Source: Gordonia phthalatica
GTDB lineage: Bacteria > Actinomycetota > Actinomycetes > Mycobacteriales > Mycobacteriaceae
Reading direction: 5' to 3'
Length of the DNA: 64,000 nt
Assembly (NCBI RefSeq): GCF_001305675.1
Contig: NZ_CP011853.1
Location: forward strand, 1,178,001 to 1,242,000
How positions within the stretch are numbered: the stretch's first letter is position 1; each line of letters begins with the position of its first letter. The position numbers were made by a program, and so were the translations under genes. Below the pieces are notes generated by a model. The model ran no database searches, was not told where the DNA came from, and saw only the letters and a program-made list of their open reading frames with translations. Below, in pieces: positions 52,572 through 62,169 of this stretch.

Positions 52572-53794
52572 TGAGATTTCGACAACTGGCCGTGCTGCCG
52601 TACCGGGCGTGGATCGCGCGCGTCCCCGACCCGACCCTGAACCGGTACCTGTCGCAGGCCCGGAACTGGGTGGCGGCGGTCGCCGCGATCACCATGATCG
52701 CCGTGACCTGGCCCGTCCTCGGCGAGACGACGTCGATCCCCGCCTACCTGCTGCCGGCATTCGCGATCGTCGGCTGCGGCGGCATCGCCGTCGTCTTCTT
52801 CGGTGAGGCGCCGGTGCGCGCGGGGTGGGCGCTGACCATCATCACGGCAGCGGTGGCGTCGCTGATCCCGAACGACGGCCCGATGCCGATGCCGGTTCCC
52901 CTGTTCCTGGCGGTGCTGGTGATGACGGTCGCGGCCCTGTGCACGCAGCCGCTGAACCGACTGCCGGTGGTGGCCGTCGCGACGGCCGGCCTCTTCGTCA
53001 TCGGGCTGGACCTCGAGGCCGTGATCGGCTGGTGTTTCGCCCTCGCCGTTGCGACCATCAGCATCGCCTTCCTCCGCTACCGGGCCAGCTCGCGTCGTGA
53101 GATCGCCGAGCAGACCGAACAGACCGAGGTCCTCCGCGCCCGAGAGGCGGTGCTCGCCGAACGGTCGAGGATCGCCCGCGACCTGCACGACATCGTCGCC
53201 CACCGCATGTCGATGATCGTCGTGATGGCGCAGACCGCGCCGTACCGTCTCGCCGCCGCCGAACCCGCCGAGGAGATCGGCCCCGGCGCGCGCACCGAGT
53301 TCGACGGCATCGCCGACGCCGCGCGCCAATCGCTCGACGAGGTGCGACAGCTGCTCGGCGTTCTGCGCCCGCACGACGGCGAGCCCGCCGCCCTCCGGCC
53401 GGTGCAGGGCCTCGACGACCTGCCCGAACTGATCGACGGCGTCCGCGCCGTCGGCGTCCACGTGACCCTCGACGACGCCGTCGAGCACGCCGCCGTCGCG
53501 GAGACCGTCGGCGCCGTCGCCTACCGCATCGTGCAGGAGTCGGTCACCAACGCGACCCGGCATGCCCCCGGCTCCACCGTGACCGCTCGGCTCGTCGTCG
53601 ACCCGGCGCAGACCCTCCAGGTGACGATCGACAACGGTGCCGCGACCGAACCGGTCGGGGACCACCGCGGCGGCGGTCACGGCATCGTCGGAATGACCGA
53701 GCGGGCACGAGCCGTCGGCGGGACGCTCGTCGCCGAGCCGACGGCCGACGGCGGCTTCGCCGTCCGCGCGGAGCTGCCCGTCGGGCTAGGCTGA
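52571..53794 (+). CDS. Sensor histidine kinase, NarL/DesK type
   Basis: 407 residues. About five transmembrane helices (residues 35-170) lead to a HisKA_3 dimerisation domain with the phospho-acceptor in ARDLHDIVAHRMS near 206 and a C-terminal ATPase domain (QESVTNATRHAPGSTV, DNGAATEP, GHGIVGMTERA). It should phosphorylate the response regulator encoded four bases downstream. The signal is unknown. Confidence 0.92.
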   Translation: MRFRQLAVLPYRAWIARVPDPTLNRYLSQARNWVAAVAAITMIAVTWPVLGETTSIPAYLLPAFAIVGCGGIAVVFFGEAPVRAGWALTIITAAVASLIPNDGPMPMPVPLFLAVLVMTVAALCTQPLNRLPVVAVATAGLFVIGLDLEAVIGWCFALAVATISIAFLRYRASSRREIAEQTEQTEVLRAREAVLAERSRIARDLHDIVAHRMSMIVVMAQTAPYRLAAAEPAEEIGPGARTEFDGIADAARQSLDEVRQLLGVLRPHDGEPAALRPVQGLDDLPELIDGVRAVGVHVTLDDAVEHAAVAETVGAVAYRIVQESVTNATRHAPGSTVTARLVVDPAQTLQVTIDNGAATEPVGDHRGGGHGIVGMTERARAVGGTLVAEPTADGGFAVRAELPVGLG

Positions 53795-53798
53795 GCCG

Positions 53799-54440
53799 GT
53801 GCCGACAACCGTGCTGATCGCCGACGACCAGGCGATGGTCCGCGCCGGGTTCGCCGCCCTCCTGAACGCTGCCGACGACATCTCGGTGCTCGGTGACGCG
53901 GAGGACGGAATCGTCGCCGTCGACGAGGTGAAACGCCTGCGGCCCGACGTCGTCCTGATGGACGTTCGGATGCCGCGGCGCGACGGCCTGTGGGCCGCCG
54001 AGCAGATCGTCTCGTCGGGTCTGCCGACCAAGGTGCTGATGCTGACGACCTTCGACATCGACGACTACGTGTACTCCGCCCTGCGGATCGGCGCGTCGGG
54101 CTTCCTGCTGAAGGACGCGCCCGCCGATGAACTGGTCCGTGCCGTGCGGGTCGTCGCCCGCGGCGACGCGCTGCTGGCGCCGTCGGTGACGAAGCGGCTG
54201 ATCGAGCAGGTGACCTCGCGGTCGGCGCGACCCACCACGTCGGCCGCCGCGGTGCTGACCCCGCGTGAACTGGAGGTGCTGTCGACCGTGGCCGACGGCA
54301 AGTCGAACGCGGAGATCGCGCAGGAGCTGTTCGTGTCCGAGCAGACGGTCAAGACGCACGTCAGCAACATGCTCACCAAGCTCGGCTTGCGCGATCGCGC
54401 GCAGGCCGTCGTCTTCGCGTACGAGAACGGCCTGAAGTAG
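53799..54440 (+). CDS. LuxR/NarL-family response regulator
   Basis: 213 residues from a GTG. Receiver domain with the acceptor aspartate in VVLMDVRMPRRDG near 54 and the conserved lysine in GFLLKDAPADE; C-terminal LuxR-type helix-turn-helix (LTPRELEVLSTVADGKSNAE, SEQTVKTHVSNMLTKLG). It pairs with the upstream kinase. Targets are not evident; pfkA downstream is probably separate. Confidence 0.93.
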   Translation: MPTTVLIADDQAMVRAGFAALLNAADDISVLGDAEDGIVAVDEVKRLRPDVVLMDVRMPRRDGLWAAEQIVSSGLPTKVLMLTTFDIDDYVYSALRIGASGFLLKDAPADELVRAVRVVARGDALLAPSVTKRLIEQVTSRSARPTTSAAAVLTPRELEVLSTVADGKSNAEIAQELFVSEQTVKTHVSNMLTKLGLRDRAQAVVFAYENGLK

Positions 54441-54513
54441 TACGTGCCGGGGCGGATCGTGTTGTCATTGACTCGGTACACGCCGTCCTCCTTCGCGAAA
54501 GGCTCGCACTTCC

Positions 54514-55545
54514 ATGGCTCGTTTCGGCATTCTGACCTCCGGCGGAGACTGCCCCGGACTCAACGCGGTGATCCGCGGGACAGTCCTGCAGGGCACCTCG
54601 GTCCACGACCATGAGTACGTGGGGTTCCGCGACGGGTTCAAAGGGCTGGTCTACGGCGACGCGATGGACCTGGACCGCAGCGTGGTCCGCGGCATCTCCC
54701 AGCAGGGCGGCACCATTCTGGGCACCAGCCGGTTCGGCCCCTACGTGGAACCCGACGGCGGCGCCGACAACATCAAGGTCGCCTTGGAACGGCTCGGGAT
54801 CGACGGCGTGATCGCCATCGGCGGCGATGGCACGATGGCCGCCGCGAACCGTCTCCTGGAGGACGGCATCCCGGTGGTCGGCGTCCCCAAGACCATCGAC
54901 AACGACTTGAAGGCCACCGACTACACCTTCGGTTTCAACACCGCCGTCGAGATCGCGACCGAGGCCGTCGACCGGCTCCGCACCACCGGCAACTCGCACA
55001 AGCGCTGCATGGTCCTGGAGGTGATGGGCAGGCACGCCGGCTGGATCGCCATGTACGCCGGCGTCGCCGCGGGCGCCCACGCCATCCTGATCCCGGAGCA
55101 GCCCGAGTCGCTGGAGCAGATCTGCGAGTGGGTCACCAGTGTCCGCGACCGTGGTCGTTCGCCGATGGTCGTCGTGGCGGAGGGCTTCAAGTTCCCCGAC
55201 ATGGACGAGGCTCACTCGCACAAGGGGATGGACGGCTTCAACCGCCCGCGCCTGGGCGGCATCGCGGAGATCCTGGCCCCGCTCATCGAGGAGCACACCG
55301 GGATCGAGACCCGCGCGACGGTCCTCGGCCACATCCAGCGCGGCGGCGTCCCCAGCGCTTGGGACCGGGTGCTCGGCACCCGCTTCGGCCAGGCAGTCAG
55401 CGACCTGGTCGCCGACCGTGAGTGGGGCAAGATGGTGGCCCTCCGCGGCACCGACATCGTCCGCGTCCCCTTCTCCGAGGCCGTCGGCCACACCAAGACC
55501 GTCCCGCTGGAGTACTACGCCGGGTCCCGCGCGATCTTCGGGTAG
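54514..55545 (+). CDS. pfkA: 6-phosphofructokinase
   Basis: 343 residues. GILTSGGDCPGLNAVIRG at the start, GGDGTMAAANRL near 108, catalytic PKTIDNDLKATDYTFGF near 130, MGRHAGWIA near 170 and LGHIQRGGVPSAWDR near 270 define the ATP- or PPi-dependent PFK-A family. The glycine-aspartate-glycine at the phosphoryl site (GGDGT) favours ATP. It phosphorylates fructose 6-phosphate in glycolysis. An extragenic palindrome follows its stop codon. Confidence 0.95.
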   Translation: MARFGILTSGGDCPGLNAVIRGTVLQGTSVHDHEYVGFRDGFKGLVYGDAMDLDRSVVRGISQQGGTILGTSRFGPYVEPDGGADNIKVALERLGIDGVIAIGGDGTMAAANRLLEDGIPVVGVPKTIDNDLKATDYTFGFNTAVEIATEAVDRLRTTGNSHKRCMVLEVMGRHAGWIAMYAGVAAGAHAILIPEQPESLEQICEWVTSVRDRGRSPMVVVAEGFKFPDMDEAHSHKGMDGFNRPRLGGIAEILAPLIEEHTGIETRATVLGHIQRGGVPSAWDRVLGTRFGQAVSDLVADREWGKMVALRGTDIVRVPFSEAVGHTKTVPLEYYAGSRAIFG

Positions 55546-55547
55546 GC

Positions 55548-55612
55548 ATCCGCGTAACTCACCGTCAGAAGCTGGGTTCTAAACCAAGCTTCTGACGGCG
55601 AACTACGCGGAT
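55548..55612. repeat. Extragenic palindrome family 2, copy D
   Basis: Arms 55548-55575 and 55585-55612 are long inverted repeats around a short loop, closely matching copy C at 27244-27308 (shared CCGTCAGAAGC and GCTTCTGACGG cores). It begins two bases after the pfkA stop and lies before the convergent fusion gene. Confidence 0.8.
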
Positions 55613-55626
55613 CCGCGTCGAAAGGG

Positions 55627-58011
55627 TCAGTGTCCCTCCCACTCCGGGGCGCGCTTCTCGACGAACGCGGCGACGCCCTCGCGGAAGTCTTCGGAGACCA
55701 GGACGGTGTCGAGGACGGAGGCGCTGTCGAGGACGGACTGGACGGTGTCCGGTTGGTCCTGCGCGGTGGCCATTGCCGCGATCGATGCGCGGACGGCGAC
55801 GGGCGACGCGGCCAGGATCTCCTGCGCCACGGTGCGCGCAGCCTGCATCACCTGCCCCCGCGGCACGACGCGGGAGACGAGGCCGTGGGTGCGCGCCTCG
55901 GCGGCGTCGAGCCGTCGACCGGTCAGGATCATGTCGCGGGCGAGAGCGGCGGGCAGGACGCGGGGCAGTCGCACGAGGCCGCCGGCGGCGGCCACCAGTC
56001 CGACCTTCACCTCGGGCAGCCCGAACGATGCGCTTTCGTCGGCGACCACCACGTGGCATGCCAGCGCTACTTCGAGGCCGCCGCCGAGCGCGTAGCCGTT
56101 GACGGCGGCGATGATCGGCTTCGGCAGTTCCCGCCGCGATGTGAGGCCGCCGAAACCGTTGGCGGGCACGGCGAGAGCATCGGCGGTGGGATTCGCGGAG
56201 AGGTCGTTGCCTGCCGAGAAGGCCTGGTCGCCGGCACCGGTCAAGATCGCGACCCACAGGTCGTCGTCGGCGAAGTACGCGTCGAACACCGCGTCGAGTT
56301 CCGCGTTGGTGACCGCAGTCAACGCATTGCGGGCGTCGGGCCGGTCGATCGTCACCTCGAGGACGTGGCCGTCGCGGCGCACGGTGAGGTGCTGATACTC
56401 GTCGGCGAATCCGACCGCCGGGACCGGATGCCGTTCGTCGAGGGTTGTGCGGGTCAGCGCGACGTGATTCCGCGTCGCCGACGGACGAACGTAGACGGTG
56501 GTGCCGAACGGATCGCCGTCGCCGCTCAGCAGGGCGAGGAGGTCGGGGTCGTCGACCGCGGCGACGAAGCGCGACTCGTCGGGCAGGCGTCCGACGACGA
56601 TGCCGCCCGGCCGCGCGCCGTCCGGATCGACGACGACGAAGGTCTCGATGACGCCTGCGCCGTCGGGGTAGTGGGTGACGGGCACGGACGGGACCGCGTC
56701 GAGCTCGCGCTGCAGTCCCGCGGACGTCGACGGGCGCCACTCGGTGGGCGCGGTGGAGTACACGCCGACCGAGTACTTGCTGAGGATGCCGCCGTTGGCG
56801 CCGACCAATCCGAACGACCCCGGCGTGCGGCGTGCGCGGTCGACGATCTCGGAGATCCCGTGCATCGAGTAGTCGTTGCCCGGCCCGCCGAAGTAGGGGA
56901 GCCCGCCGGTCGCGGTGAGGCCGCGCGGATCGTCGGGCGCCAAGCCGAGCTCCTCGCACACGTGGGAGACGGCGACCGGGAAACAGGAGTAGAAGTCGAA
57001 CGCGGCGACCCGATCGAGCTCGACGCGGGCCATCCGCAGCGCCTCGCGGACCGCAGCGGCCGACGCCGGCGCCCGCGAGATGTCCGGGCGGGTCAGCAGC
57101 GGACCCTCGTGCAGGTCGGCGTGACCGTGCAGAAAGACCCAGCGGTCCTCCGGAACTCCGGCGGCACGCGCCGCGCCGACCGACATCAGCACGACCGCCG
57201 CGGCCTGATTGACGTGGTCGCGCGCGATGAGTCGCCGCGTGTACGGCACTGACACCCGGCGGTTGCGTTCGGAGACGGTCACGAGCTCCTCGGCGCTGAA
57301 GACGGTGTCGGTGGCCGAATGCGGGTTCTTCGCTGCGACCTCGGTGAACGGCGCGAACCACGCACCCATCGACAGCGCGTACTCGTGCGCCGAGGCGCCG
57401 AGCCGACCGCGTCGGGCGTTCTCGATCAGCGAGTACTGCGAGATCGGGATGACGACGCCGTGCTTCACCTCGTCGACGGAGGTCAACCCGCCGATCGAGT
57501 AGCCGCGATCCTCCAACTGGCCGCCGACGGTCTCGGTGAAGTCGAGGGCGACACCGGACTTCTGCGCGTTCCGGACGGTCGACATCACCTCGGCGCCGAA
57601 CAGCACCACCGCGTCGGCGGCACCGGCAGCGATCGTCGCGGCGAACTCGTTCACCAGGTGCTGCGGACTCTGACCGCCGGTCACCTCTTCGACGGCCCGC
57701 CGCGGATCCATGCCGGTCCGGCGGGCGACGGCGCGCGGCATGTTGTCGGGCCGGCCGAACGGGGAGTGCGACGCCGGGCTCGACTTCTCGAACGACCGGA
57801 CGGCCACCGCGGTGTCGATGGTCGCGGCCAGCGCGGCGACGTCGACTCCGGCGTCGGTGAGGGCGGCGGTGACCGCTCGGGCGGCGAGATCGGCTTCGCC
57901 CAGGGCCGCGTAGTCCGGGTCGTCGATGCGCTCGGAGGATTGGCCGACGCCTACGATGACGGGCGTGGCGGGATCGAGATCGGCGAGACCGGGAATCGGC
58001 GTGCGGGTCAT
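55627..58011 (-). CDS. Fused thiolase-like and enoyl-CoA hydratase protein
   Basis: 794 residues from the ATG at 58011, with CATAAT seven bases upstream (58019-58024, minus strand). Residues 1 to about 530 are thiolase/SCP2-like: PVIVGVGQSSERID, SCFPVAV, TGGLPYFGGPGNDYSMHGIS and GANGGILSKYSVGVYS. I do not see the usual nucleophilic cysteine motif of thiolases. Residues from about 539 are a complete crotonase domain with NGYALGGGLEVALAC and a glutamate in GLPEVKVGLVAAAGG. The two parts are normally separate proteins. Role probably lipid or steroid-like acyl-CoA metabolism. Confidence 0.85.
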   Translation of the reverse strand: MTRTPIPGLADLDPATPVIVGVGQSSERIDDPDYAALGEADLAARAVTAALTDAGVDVAALAATIDTAVAVRSFEKSSPASHSPFGRPDNMPRAVARRTGMDPRRAVEEVTGGQSPQHLVNEFAATIAAGAADAVVLFGAEVMSTVRNAQKSGVALDFTETVGGQLEDRGYSIGGLTSVDEVKHGVVIPISQYSLIENARRGRLGASAHEYALSMGAWFAPFTEVAAKNPHSATDTVFSAEELVTVSERNRRVSVPYTRRLIARDHVNQAAAVVLMSVGAARAAGVPEDRWVFLHGHADLHEGPLLTRPDISRAPASAAAVREALRMARVELDRVAAFDFYSCFPVAVSHVCEELGLAPDDPRGLTATGGLPYFGGPGNDYSMHGISEIVDRARRTPGSFGLVGANGGILSKYSVGVYSTAPTEWRPSTSAGLQRELDAVPSVPVTHYPDGAGVIETFVVVDPDGARPGGIVVGRLPDESRFVAAVDDPDLLALLSGDGDPFGTTVYVRPSATRNHVALTRTTLDERHPVPAVGFADEYQHLTVRRDGHVLEVTIDRPDARNALTAVTNAELDAVFDAYFADDDLWVAILTGAGDQAFSAGNDLSANPTADALAVPANGFGGLTSRRELPKPIIAAVNGYALGGGLEVALACHVVVADESASFGLPEVKVGLVAAAGGLVRLPRVLPAALARDMILTGRRLDAAEARTHGLVSRVVPRGQVMQAARTVAQEILAASPVAVRASIAAMATAQDQPDTVQSVLDSASVLDTVLVSEDFREGVAAFVEKRAPEWEGH

Positions 58012-58024
58012 GAAACGCATTATG
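58012..58024 (-). promoter_or_regulatory. Candidate leaderless promoter of the fusion gene
   Basis: On the minus strand CATAAT occupies 58019-58024, seven bases before the ATG at 58011. The same hexamer is used by serB. Confidence 0.4.
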
Positions 58025-58059
58025 CCCACGTTGCCATCGGTCGATGGCAAGGAGGTCGC

Positions 58060-59322
58060 GTGGTTGCCCTGAGTCAGCCCGACGCGGGGATGTACTGGCG
58101 ATCGCTGCACGCGGCCAACGATCAGTTCCTGCTGTACGCCTTCGACGCGGCGGAGGACGACGTCGATCCGCTGCCGGAGCTCCAGTCGCGGCCGGAACGT
58201 GTCGCCGACCTGCATCTGGGTATCGACCGCGTACCCGGCGACCTCGGCTTCCCGCGCTGGACGCGCACCCCGATCACGGAGCGGAACTGGCGTCGGCACC
58301 ACGTCGAGCACTGGGACGACTGCCTCGCCGCCGTCGCCGATCTCATGACGCCGGGCAGTAGGGAACCCGAGATCCTGTGGCGCATCCACCTCTTCGGCCC
58401 GCTGACCGGAGTGCCGGAGGCCGGCGACCGCGCGACGGTCGTGGTTCTGCAGATCTCGCATGCGCTCGGCGACGGCCGCCGGGTCTCCGACATCGCCCGC
58501 AGACTCCTCTCCGACGGCCCCGAGGAGAAGCGACCGGAGTCGCCGCGTCTGCCGGGGATCATCGCCGCGGGTCTCGGCGCGGCGAGCACGGTCCCACGAC
58601 TGGCTGCCGCGACCGCGATCGGTCTCGCCGCCTGGCGCGACGACGATCCCGAGTCCGGCCTGCCCGCCGTCGAACCGACCGCCCTGAACCTCCCCGGCGA
58701 CGGCCCGACAGTGCTGCGAACGGTCACCGTGCCGCGCGAGCGACTGCGGAGACTCGCCACGTCGGTGACGGCGGCGGTGCTGACCGTCCTCGCCGACGTC
58801 CTCCCGCAGTTCGGCGGCGCGACGGCCGACGGGCGGGTGATCGCCGAGGTCACGATGGCGCGCGAGCCGGTCGACGGGCAGCGCAACAACTTCCACACCG
58901 TCGGGATCGACCTGAGCGCGGGTGCCGAACCCGGCGTGCGTGCTGAATCGATCGCGCGGCAGATCGACGCGGCCCGCCGACGCGACGGCGCGCCCGCGCG
59001 ACGAAGGGCTCGTCGTGCCTCCGCCCTCGCACCGGCGGTCCTCGACGCTCTCGCCGTTCGCCTCGCCGAGCAGGCTCCGCTCCCGGACCGGGTCGCGGGG
59101 ACCACCGTCGTGTCGTCGGTGAACCGCGGTCCCGCGGACCTGACGCTGAGCGGTCGCCCGGTTCTGTTCACCGCCGGGTTTCCCGCGCTGTCACCGGTGC
59201 ACGGACTCACCCACGGCATCCACGGGATCGGCGATCGGGTCACCGTGTCGATCGCGGCGCGCGGCGGTGCCGCGGCGACGATCGACGACTACGCCGCGGC
59301 GATCGCCGTCGCGTTGGGGTGA
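58060..59322 (+). CDS. WS/DGAT-like acyltransferase with degenerate active-site motif
   Basis: 420 residues from a GTG at 58060, with GGAGG at 58051-58055. The protein resembles wax ester synthase/diacylglycerol acyltransferases, ending in GTTVVSSVNRGPADLTLSG and HGIHGIGDRVTVSI. Where these enzymes have HHxxxDG it shows ISHALGDG near 133, so the first histidine is serine while the second histidine and DG remain. It may therefore use a different acceptor. It is divergent from the thiolase/hydratase fusion gene with 48 bases between starts. Confidence 0.75.
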   Translation: MVALSQPDAGMYWRSLHAANDQFLLYAFDAAEDDVDPLPELQSRPERVADLHLGIDRVPGDLGFPRWTRTPITERNWRRHHVEHWDDCLAAVADLMTPGSREPEILWRIHLFGPLTGVPEAGDRATVVVLQISHALGDGRRVSDIARRLLSDGPEEKRPESPRLPGIIAAGLGAASTVPRLAAATAIGLAAWRDDDPESGLPAVEPTALNLPGDGPTVLRTVTVPRERLRRLATSVTAAVLTVLADVLPQFGGATADGRVIAEVTMAREPVDGQRNNFHTVGIDLSAGAEPGVRAESIARQIDAARRRDGAPARRRARRASALAPAVLDALAVRLAEQAPLPDRVAGTTVVSSVNRGPADLTLSGRPVLFTAGFPALSPVHGLTHGIHGIGDRVTVSIAARGGAAATIDDYAAAIAVALG

Positions 59323-59329
59323 CGCGCCC

Positions 59330-59959
59330 TCAGTCGATCAGCCCGCGCTCCCTGGCTGCGGCGATCACCTTGGTTCGACTGTTGACGCCGAGCTTGTCGA
59401 AGATGTGCACGAGGTGGGACTTCACGGTGGCTTCCGAGATCACCAGTCGCCGGGCGATCTCCCGGTTGGTGCCGCCGGTCGCGAGTTGTTGGACGATCTC
59501 CAGTTCGCGCCCGGTCAGCGACGTGTCCGGGGCCGCGACGCGCGACAGCAGCCGAGCGGCGATCGCCGGGCCCAGCACCGTCTCGCCCGTCGCGGCGGAT
59601 CGGATCGCGGCGATCAGGACATCGGGCGGGGTGTCCTTCAGGAGATACCCGACCGCGCCGGCGTCGACGGCTCGGACGATGTCGACGTCGGACTGGTAGG
59701 TGGTCAGGATCAGCACATTCGGCGGATCGGCGAGCGCGCGGATCGCCTCGGTCGCATAGACGCCGTCGGCCGTCGGGTCGGCGCCGTGCAGCCGCAGATC
59801 CATCAGCACCACGTCCAGAGCCGAACCCGTCGCGATGTCGACGGCCTCGGCGGCGGAGCCCGCTTCGGCGACCACGGTGATGTCCTCGGTGGCACCCAGG
59901 ACGGCGCGGAGTCCGGCCCGGACCACCGGATGATCGTCGACGATCAGCACGTCGATCAC
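59330..59959 (-). CDS. LuxR/NarL-family response regulator
   Basis: 209 residues from a GTG overlapping the kinase stop (GTGA). Receiver with aspartate in VVLMDLRLHG near 53 and lysine in GYLLKDTPPD, then a LuxR-type HTH (LTGRELEIVQQLATGGTNRE, SEATVKSHLVHIFDKLG). It forms a two-component system with the next gene upstream and probably controls the divergent ABC transporter. Confidence 0.93.
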   Translation of the reverse strand: MIDVLIVDDHPVVRAGLRAVLGATEDITVVAEAGSAAEAVDIATGSALDVVLMDLRLHGADPTADGVYATEAIRALADPPNVLILTTYQSDVDIVRAVDAGAVGYLLKDTPPDVLIAAIRSAATGETVLGPAIAARLLSRVAAPDTSLTGRELEIVQQLATGGTNREIARRLVISEATVKSHLVHIFDKLGVNSRTKVIAAARERGLID

Positions 59960-61065
59960 CGCCGACCTCCCACGGGCAGTCGGGCGTGGATCGTGGTTCC
60001 GCCGCCCGGTGTGGCGTCGACGGTGAATTCGCCGCGACACTGCGCGACCCGGGACCGCATCGAGCGCAGACCGAACCCCGAACCGGCGCGGTCCGCCGGG
60101 ATCCCGATGCCGTCGTCGACCACGTCCAGATGGACTTCGCCCGGCAGGTGCGTGAGAGTCACGGTGGCAGTGGACGCGGCCGCGTGGCGGCGCGCGTTGA
60201 GGAGCGCCTCCTGCGTGATCCGGAGCAGTGCGAGTTGCACGTCGTCCGGCAGATCGATCCGAGCGCCGTGCTCGGCGAAGGCCGTCGGCAGGCCCTCGGC
60301 CGACGATGCGACGGTCTGCCGGGCGAGCGCTGCCGACACCCCGTCCGCGGGCACCGGTGCGTCGATGCCCTTCAAGAATCGGCGGGACTCGCTGAGCGCG
60401 GCCTGCGCGGCGGTCAGCGCGGCGTCGGGTTGGTCGGCGCGCAGCAGCATGATGATGCTCGTCAGGTACTGGCCGACGCCGTCGTGGATCTCGCCGCCGA
60501 GCCGGTCTCGCTCGGCGAGGACGCCTGCCTCGCGTTCTCGTTCGGCGAGTTCGTCGCGCGTCTGAACCAGTTCGTCGAGAAGGCGGTCCCGTTCCTCGAC
60601 CGTGCGCGTGATCCGTTCGAACGCCTCGGTGACGGCGACCGCGGTCGCGATGCCGATCGTCGGCCCGATCACGCCGCCGACGGTGAAGCCCTCGGTCGCC
60701 CAGACACCGACCACCGAGACGACGGTGATGGTCACGGCTGCGACGACCGCCGGCGGGCGGCGGAGGAAACGCCAGCAGAGGATGGCCAGCACGAAGGCGA
60801 GCCACACGTAGTCGTCGGACACGGCGACCAGGCCGGCCCAGCCCGCGGTCAAGACCAGGACCCACAGACCTGCACGATCGCGGTGCCCGCGGGCGGACGC
60901 CACCGCGCCGACCAGGTACCACCCGGCGACCAGTGCGGCGCCGATCAGCGACACCACCGCGTGCGGTTCGGTGGACGACTTCACGACTCCGACCGCGAGC
61001 AGGATCGCGAACAGCACGTGCCCGCCCCATTCGGCGTTGCGGTCGGTGGCGCGGTCGTGTGTCAC
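59956..61065 (-). CDS. Sensor histidine kinase, NarL/DesK type
   Basis: 369 residues from the GTG at 61065, with GATACT (61072-61077, minus strand) six bases upstream; an earlier in-frame start at 61110 is less likely. About four to five transmembrane helices (residues 15-145), a coiled region, the phospho-acceptor in GGEIHDGVGQYLTS near 191 and an ATPase domain (TQEALLNARRHA, DDGIGIPADRAGSGFGLRSM). Divergent from the ABC permease gene by 137 bases. Confidence 0.92.
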   Translation of the reverse strand: MTHDRATDRNAEWGGHVLFAILLAVGVVKSSTEPHAVVSLIGAALVAGWYLVGAVASARGHRDRAGLWVLVLTAGWAGLVAVSDDYVWLAFVLAILCWRFLRRPPAVVAAVTITVVSVVGVWATEGFTVGGVIGPTIGIATAVAVTEAFERITRTVEERDRLLDELVQTRDELAEREREAGVLAERDRLGGEIHDGVGQYLTSIIMLLRADQPDAALTAAQAALSESRRFLKGIDAPVPADGVSAALARQTVASSAEGLPTAFAEHGARIDLPDDVQLALLRITQEALLNARRHAAASTATVTLTHLPGEVHLDVVDDGIGIPADRAGSGFGLRSMRSRVAQCRGEFTVDATPGGGTTIHARLPVGGRR

Positions 61066-61202
61066 CCGTCCAGTATCGCCGCCGCGCGCGGTGCGGCAGC
61101 GCGAGTGCACCTTTCGATGGAGGGAAAGACGGTCCGTGCAGTCGATGCCGGACCGCCCCTGTCCGCGCGAGGGTGGAGGAGACCTCGAACAAGGGAGACA
61201 CC

Positions 61203-62162
61203 GTGTACATCGGTTGGCGCGAGATCCGCGACGCCGAGGGGAGGTTCGTGCTGATCACCGGAGTGATCGCACTGCTGACCCTGATGGTGGTGATGCTGTC
61301 TGCGCTCGCCGCGGGCCTGGACGCCGAATCGACGTCGGCGGTGCGTGCACTGCCCGGCGACGTGCGGACCCAGACCGCGGCGGACGGGTCGGCGTCGTCG
61401 CTGACCGACAGCCGCGTCGACCCGGTCCCCGGAGTGCCGTCGCTCGGCATCGCTACGACGCGCGTCACCGAAGGGGCGCGGGCCGCGACGGTGTCGGCGT
61501 TCGGCTTCTCCGACGTCACCGCGGTGACCGTCGATCCGGAGACGGCCGCGACCCTGGGACTGTCCGTCGGATCGACGGTCACCGTCGGCACCGAACAGAT
61601 CCGAGTCGATGCGATCGCCGACGTCGGGAAGTACGCGCACACCCCGGTGGTGCGCATGCCGCTGTCGGTGTGGCAGCGAGCCACCGGCCGCGACGCGGCG
61701 TCGGCGCTGCTCACCGATCGTGACGTTCCCGGCACCGTCCTGACGGCGCATGCCGACCTGCCGTCGCTGGTCCCCGGCTACCAGTCGGAGCATTCGTCGC
61801 TGCTGTTGATCCAGGTCCTGCTGGTCGGCATCTCCGCGGTCGTCGTCGGCGGCTTCTTCGCGGTCTGGACCGGGCATCGCGTGCGGTCGCTGGCCGTGGT
61901 CCGGGCGATGGGCGCGGGCCGCCGCTACCTGCTGCGTGACGGGCTCGGACAGGCCGTCGTCGTGCTGGCCGCCGGTCTCGCGGTCGGTCTGATCGTGGGC
62001 GGTCTCGGCGCCTGGCTCGCATCGTCGCGCGTCCCGATCGCGCTGGCCCCGACCACCACCGCTGTGCTCGTCTCGGCGATCGCCGTGCTCGGCCTGGCCG
62101 GCGCGGGCGTCGCGCTCCGACCGCTCGTCCGGGTGGATCCCCTGACGGCCCTCAACAGATAG
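61203..62162 (+). CDS. FtsX-like ABC transporter permease
   Basis: 319 residues from a GTG with AAGGGAGA upstream. One transmembrane helix (about 17-40), an extracytoplasmic domain (about 45-200) and three C-terminal helices with the GHRVRSLAVVRAMGAGRRYLL cytoplasmic loop form a single FtsX/MacB unit. It overlaps nothing; the ATPase follows after seven bases. Together they resemble exporters for peptides or lipids. Confidence 0.88.
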   Translation: MYIGWREIRDAEGRFVLITGVIALLTLMVVMLSALAAGLDAESTSAVRALPGDVRTQTAADGSASSLTDSRVDPVPGVPSLGIATTRVTEGARAATVSAFGFSDVTAVTVDPETAATLGLSVGSTVTVGTEQIRVDAIADVGKYAHTPVVRMPLSVWQRATGRDAASALLTDRDVPGTVLTAHADLPSLVPGYQSEHSSLLLIQVLLVGISAVVVGGFFAVWTGHRVRSLAVVRAMGAGRRYLLRDGLGQAVVVLAAGLAVGLIVGGLGAWLASSRVPIALAPTTTAVLVSAIAVLGLAGAGVALRPLVRVDPLTALNR

Positions 62163-62169
62163 GACTCGC

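Noticed and set aside
55630..57252. 540-codon plus-strand frame opposite the fusion gene
   Set aside because: Antisense to continuous crotonase and thiolase motifs.
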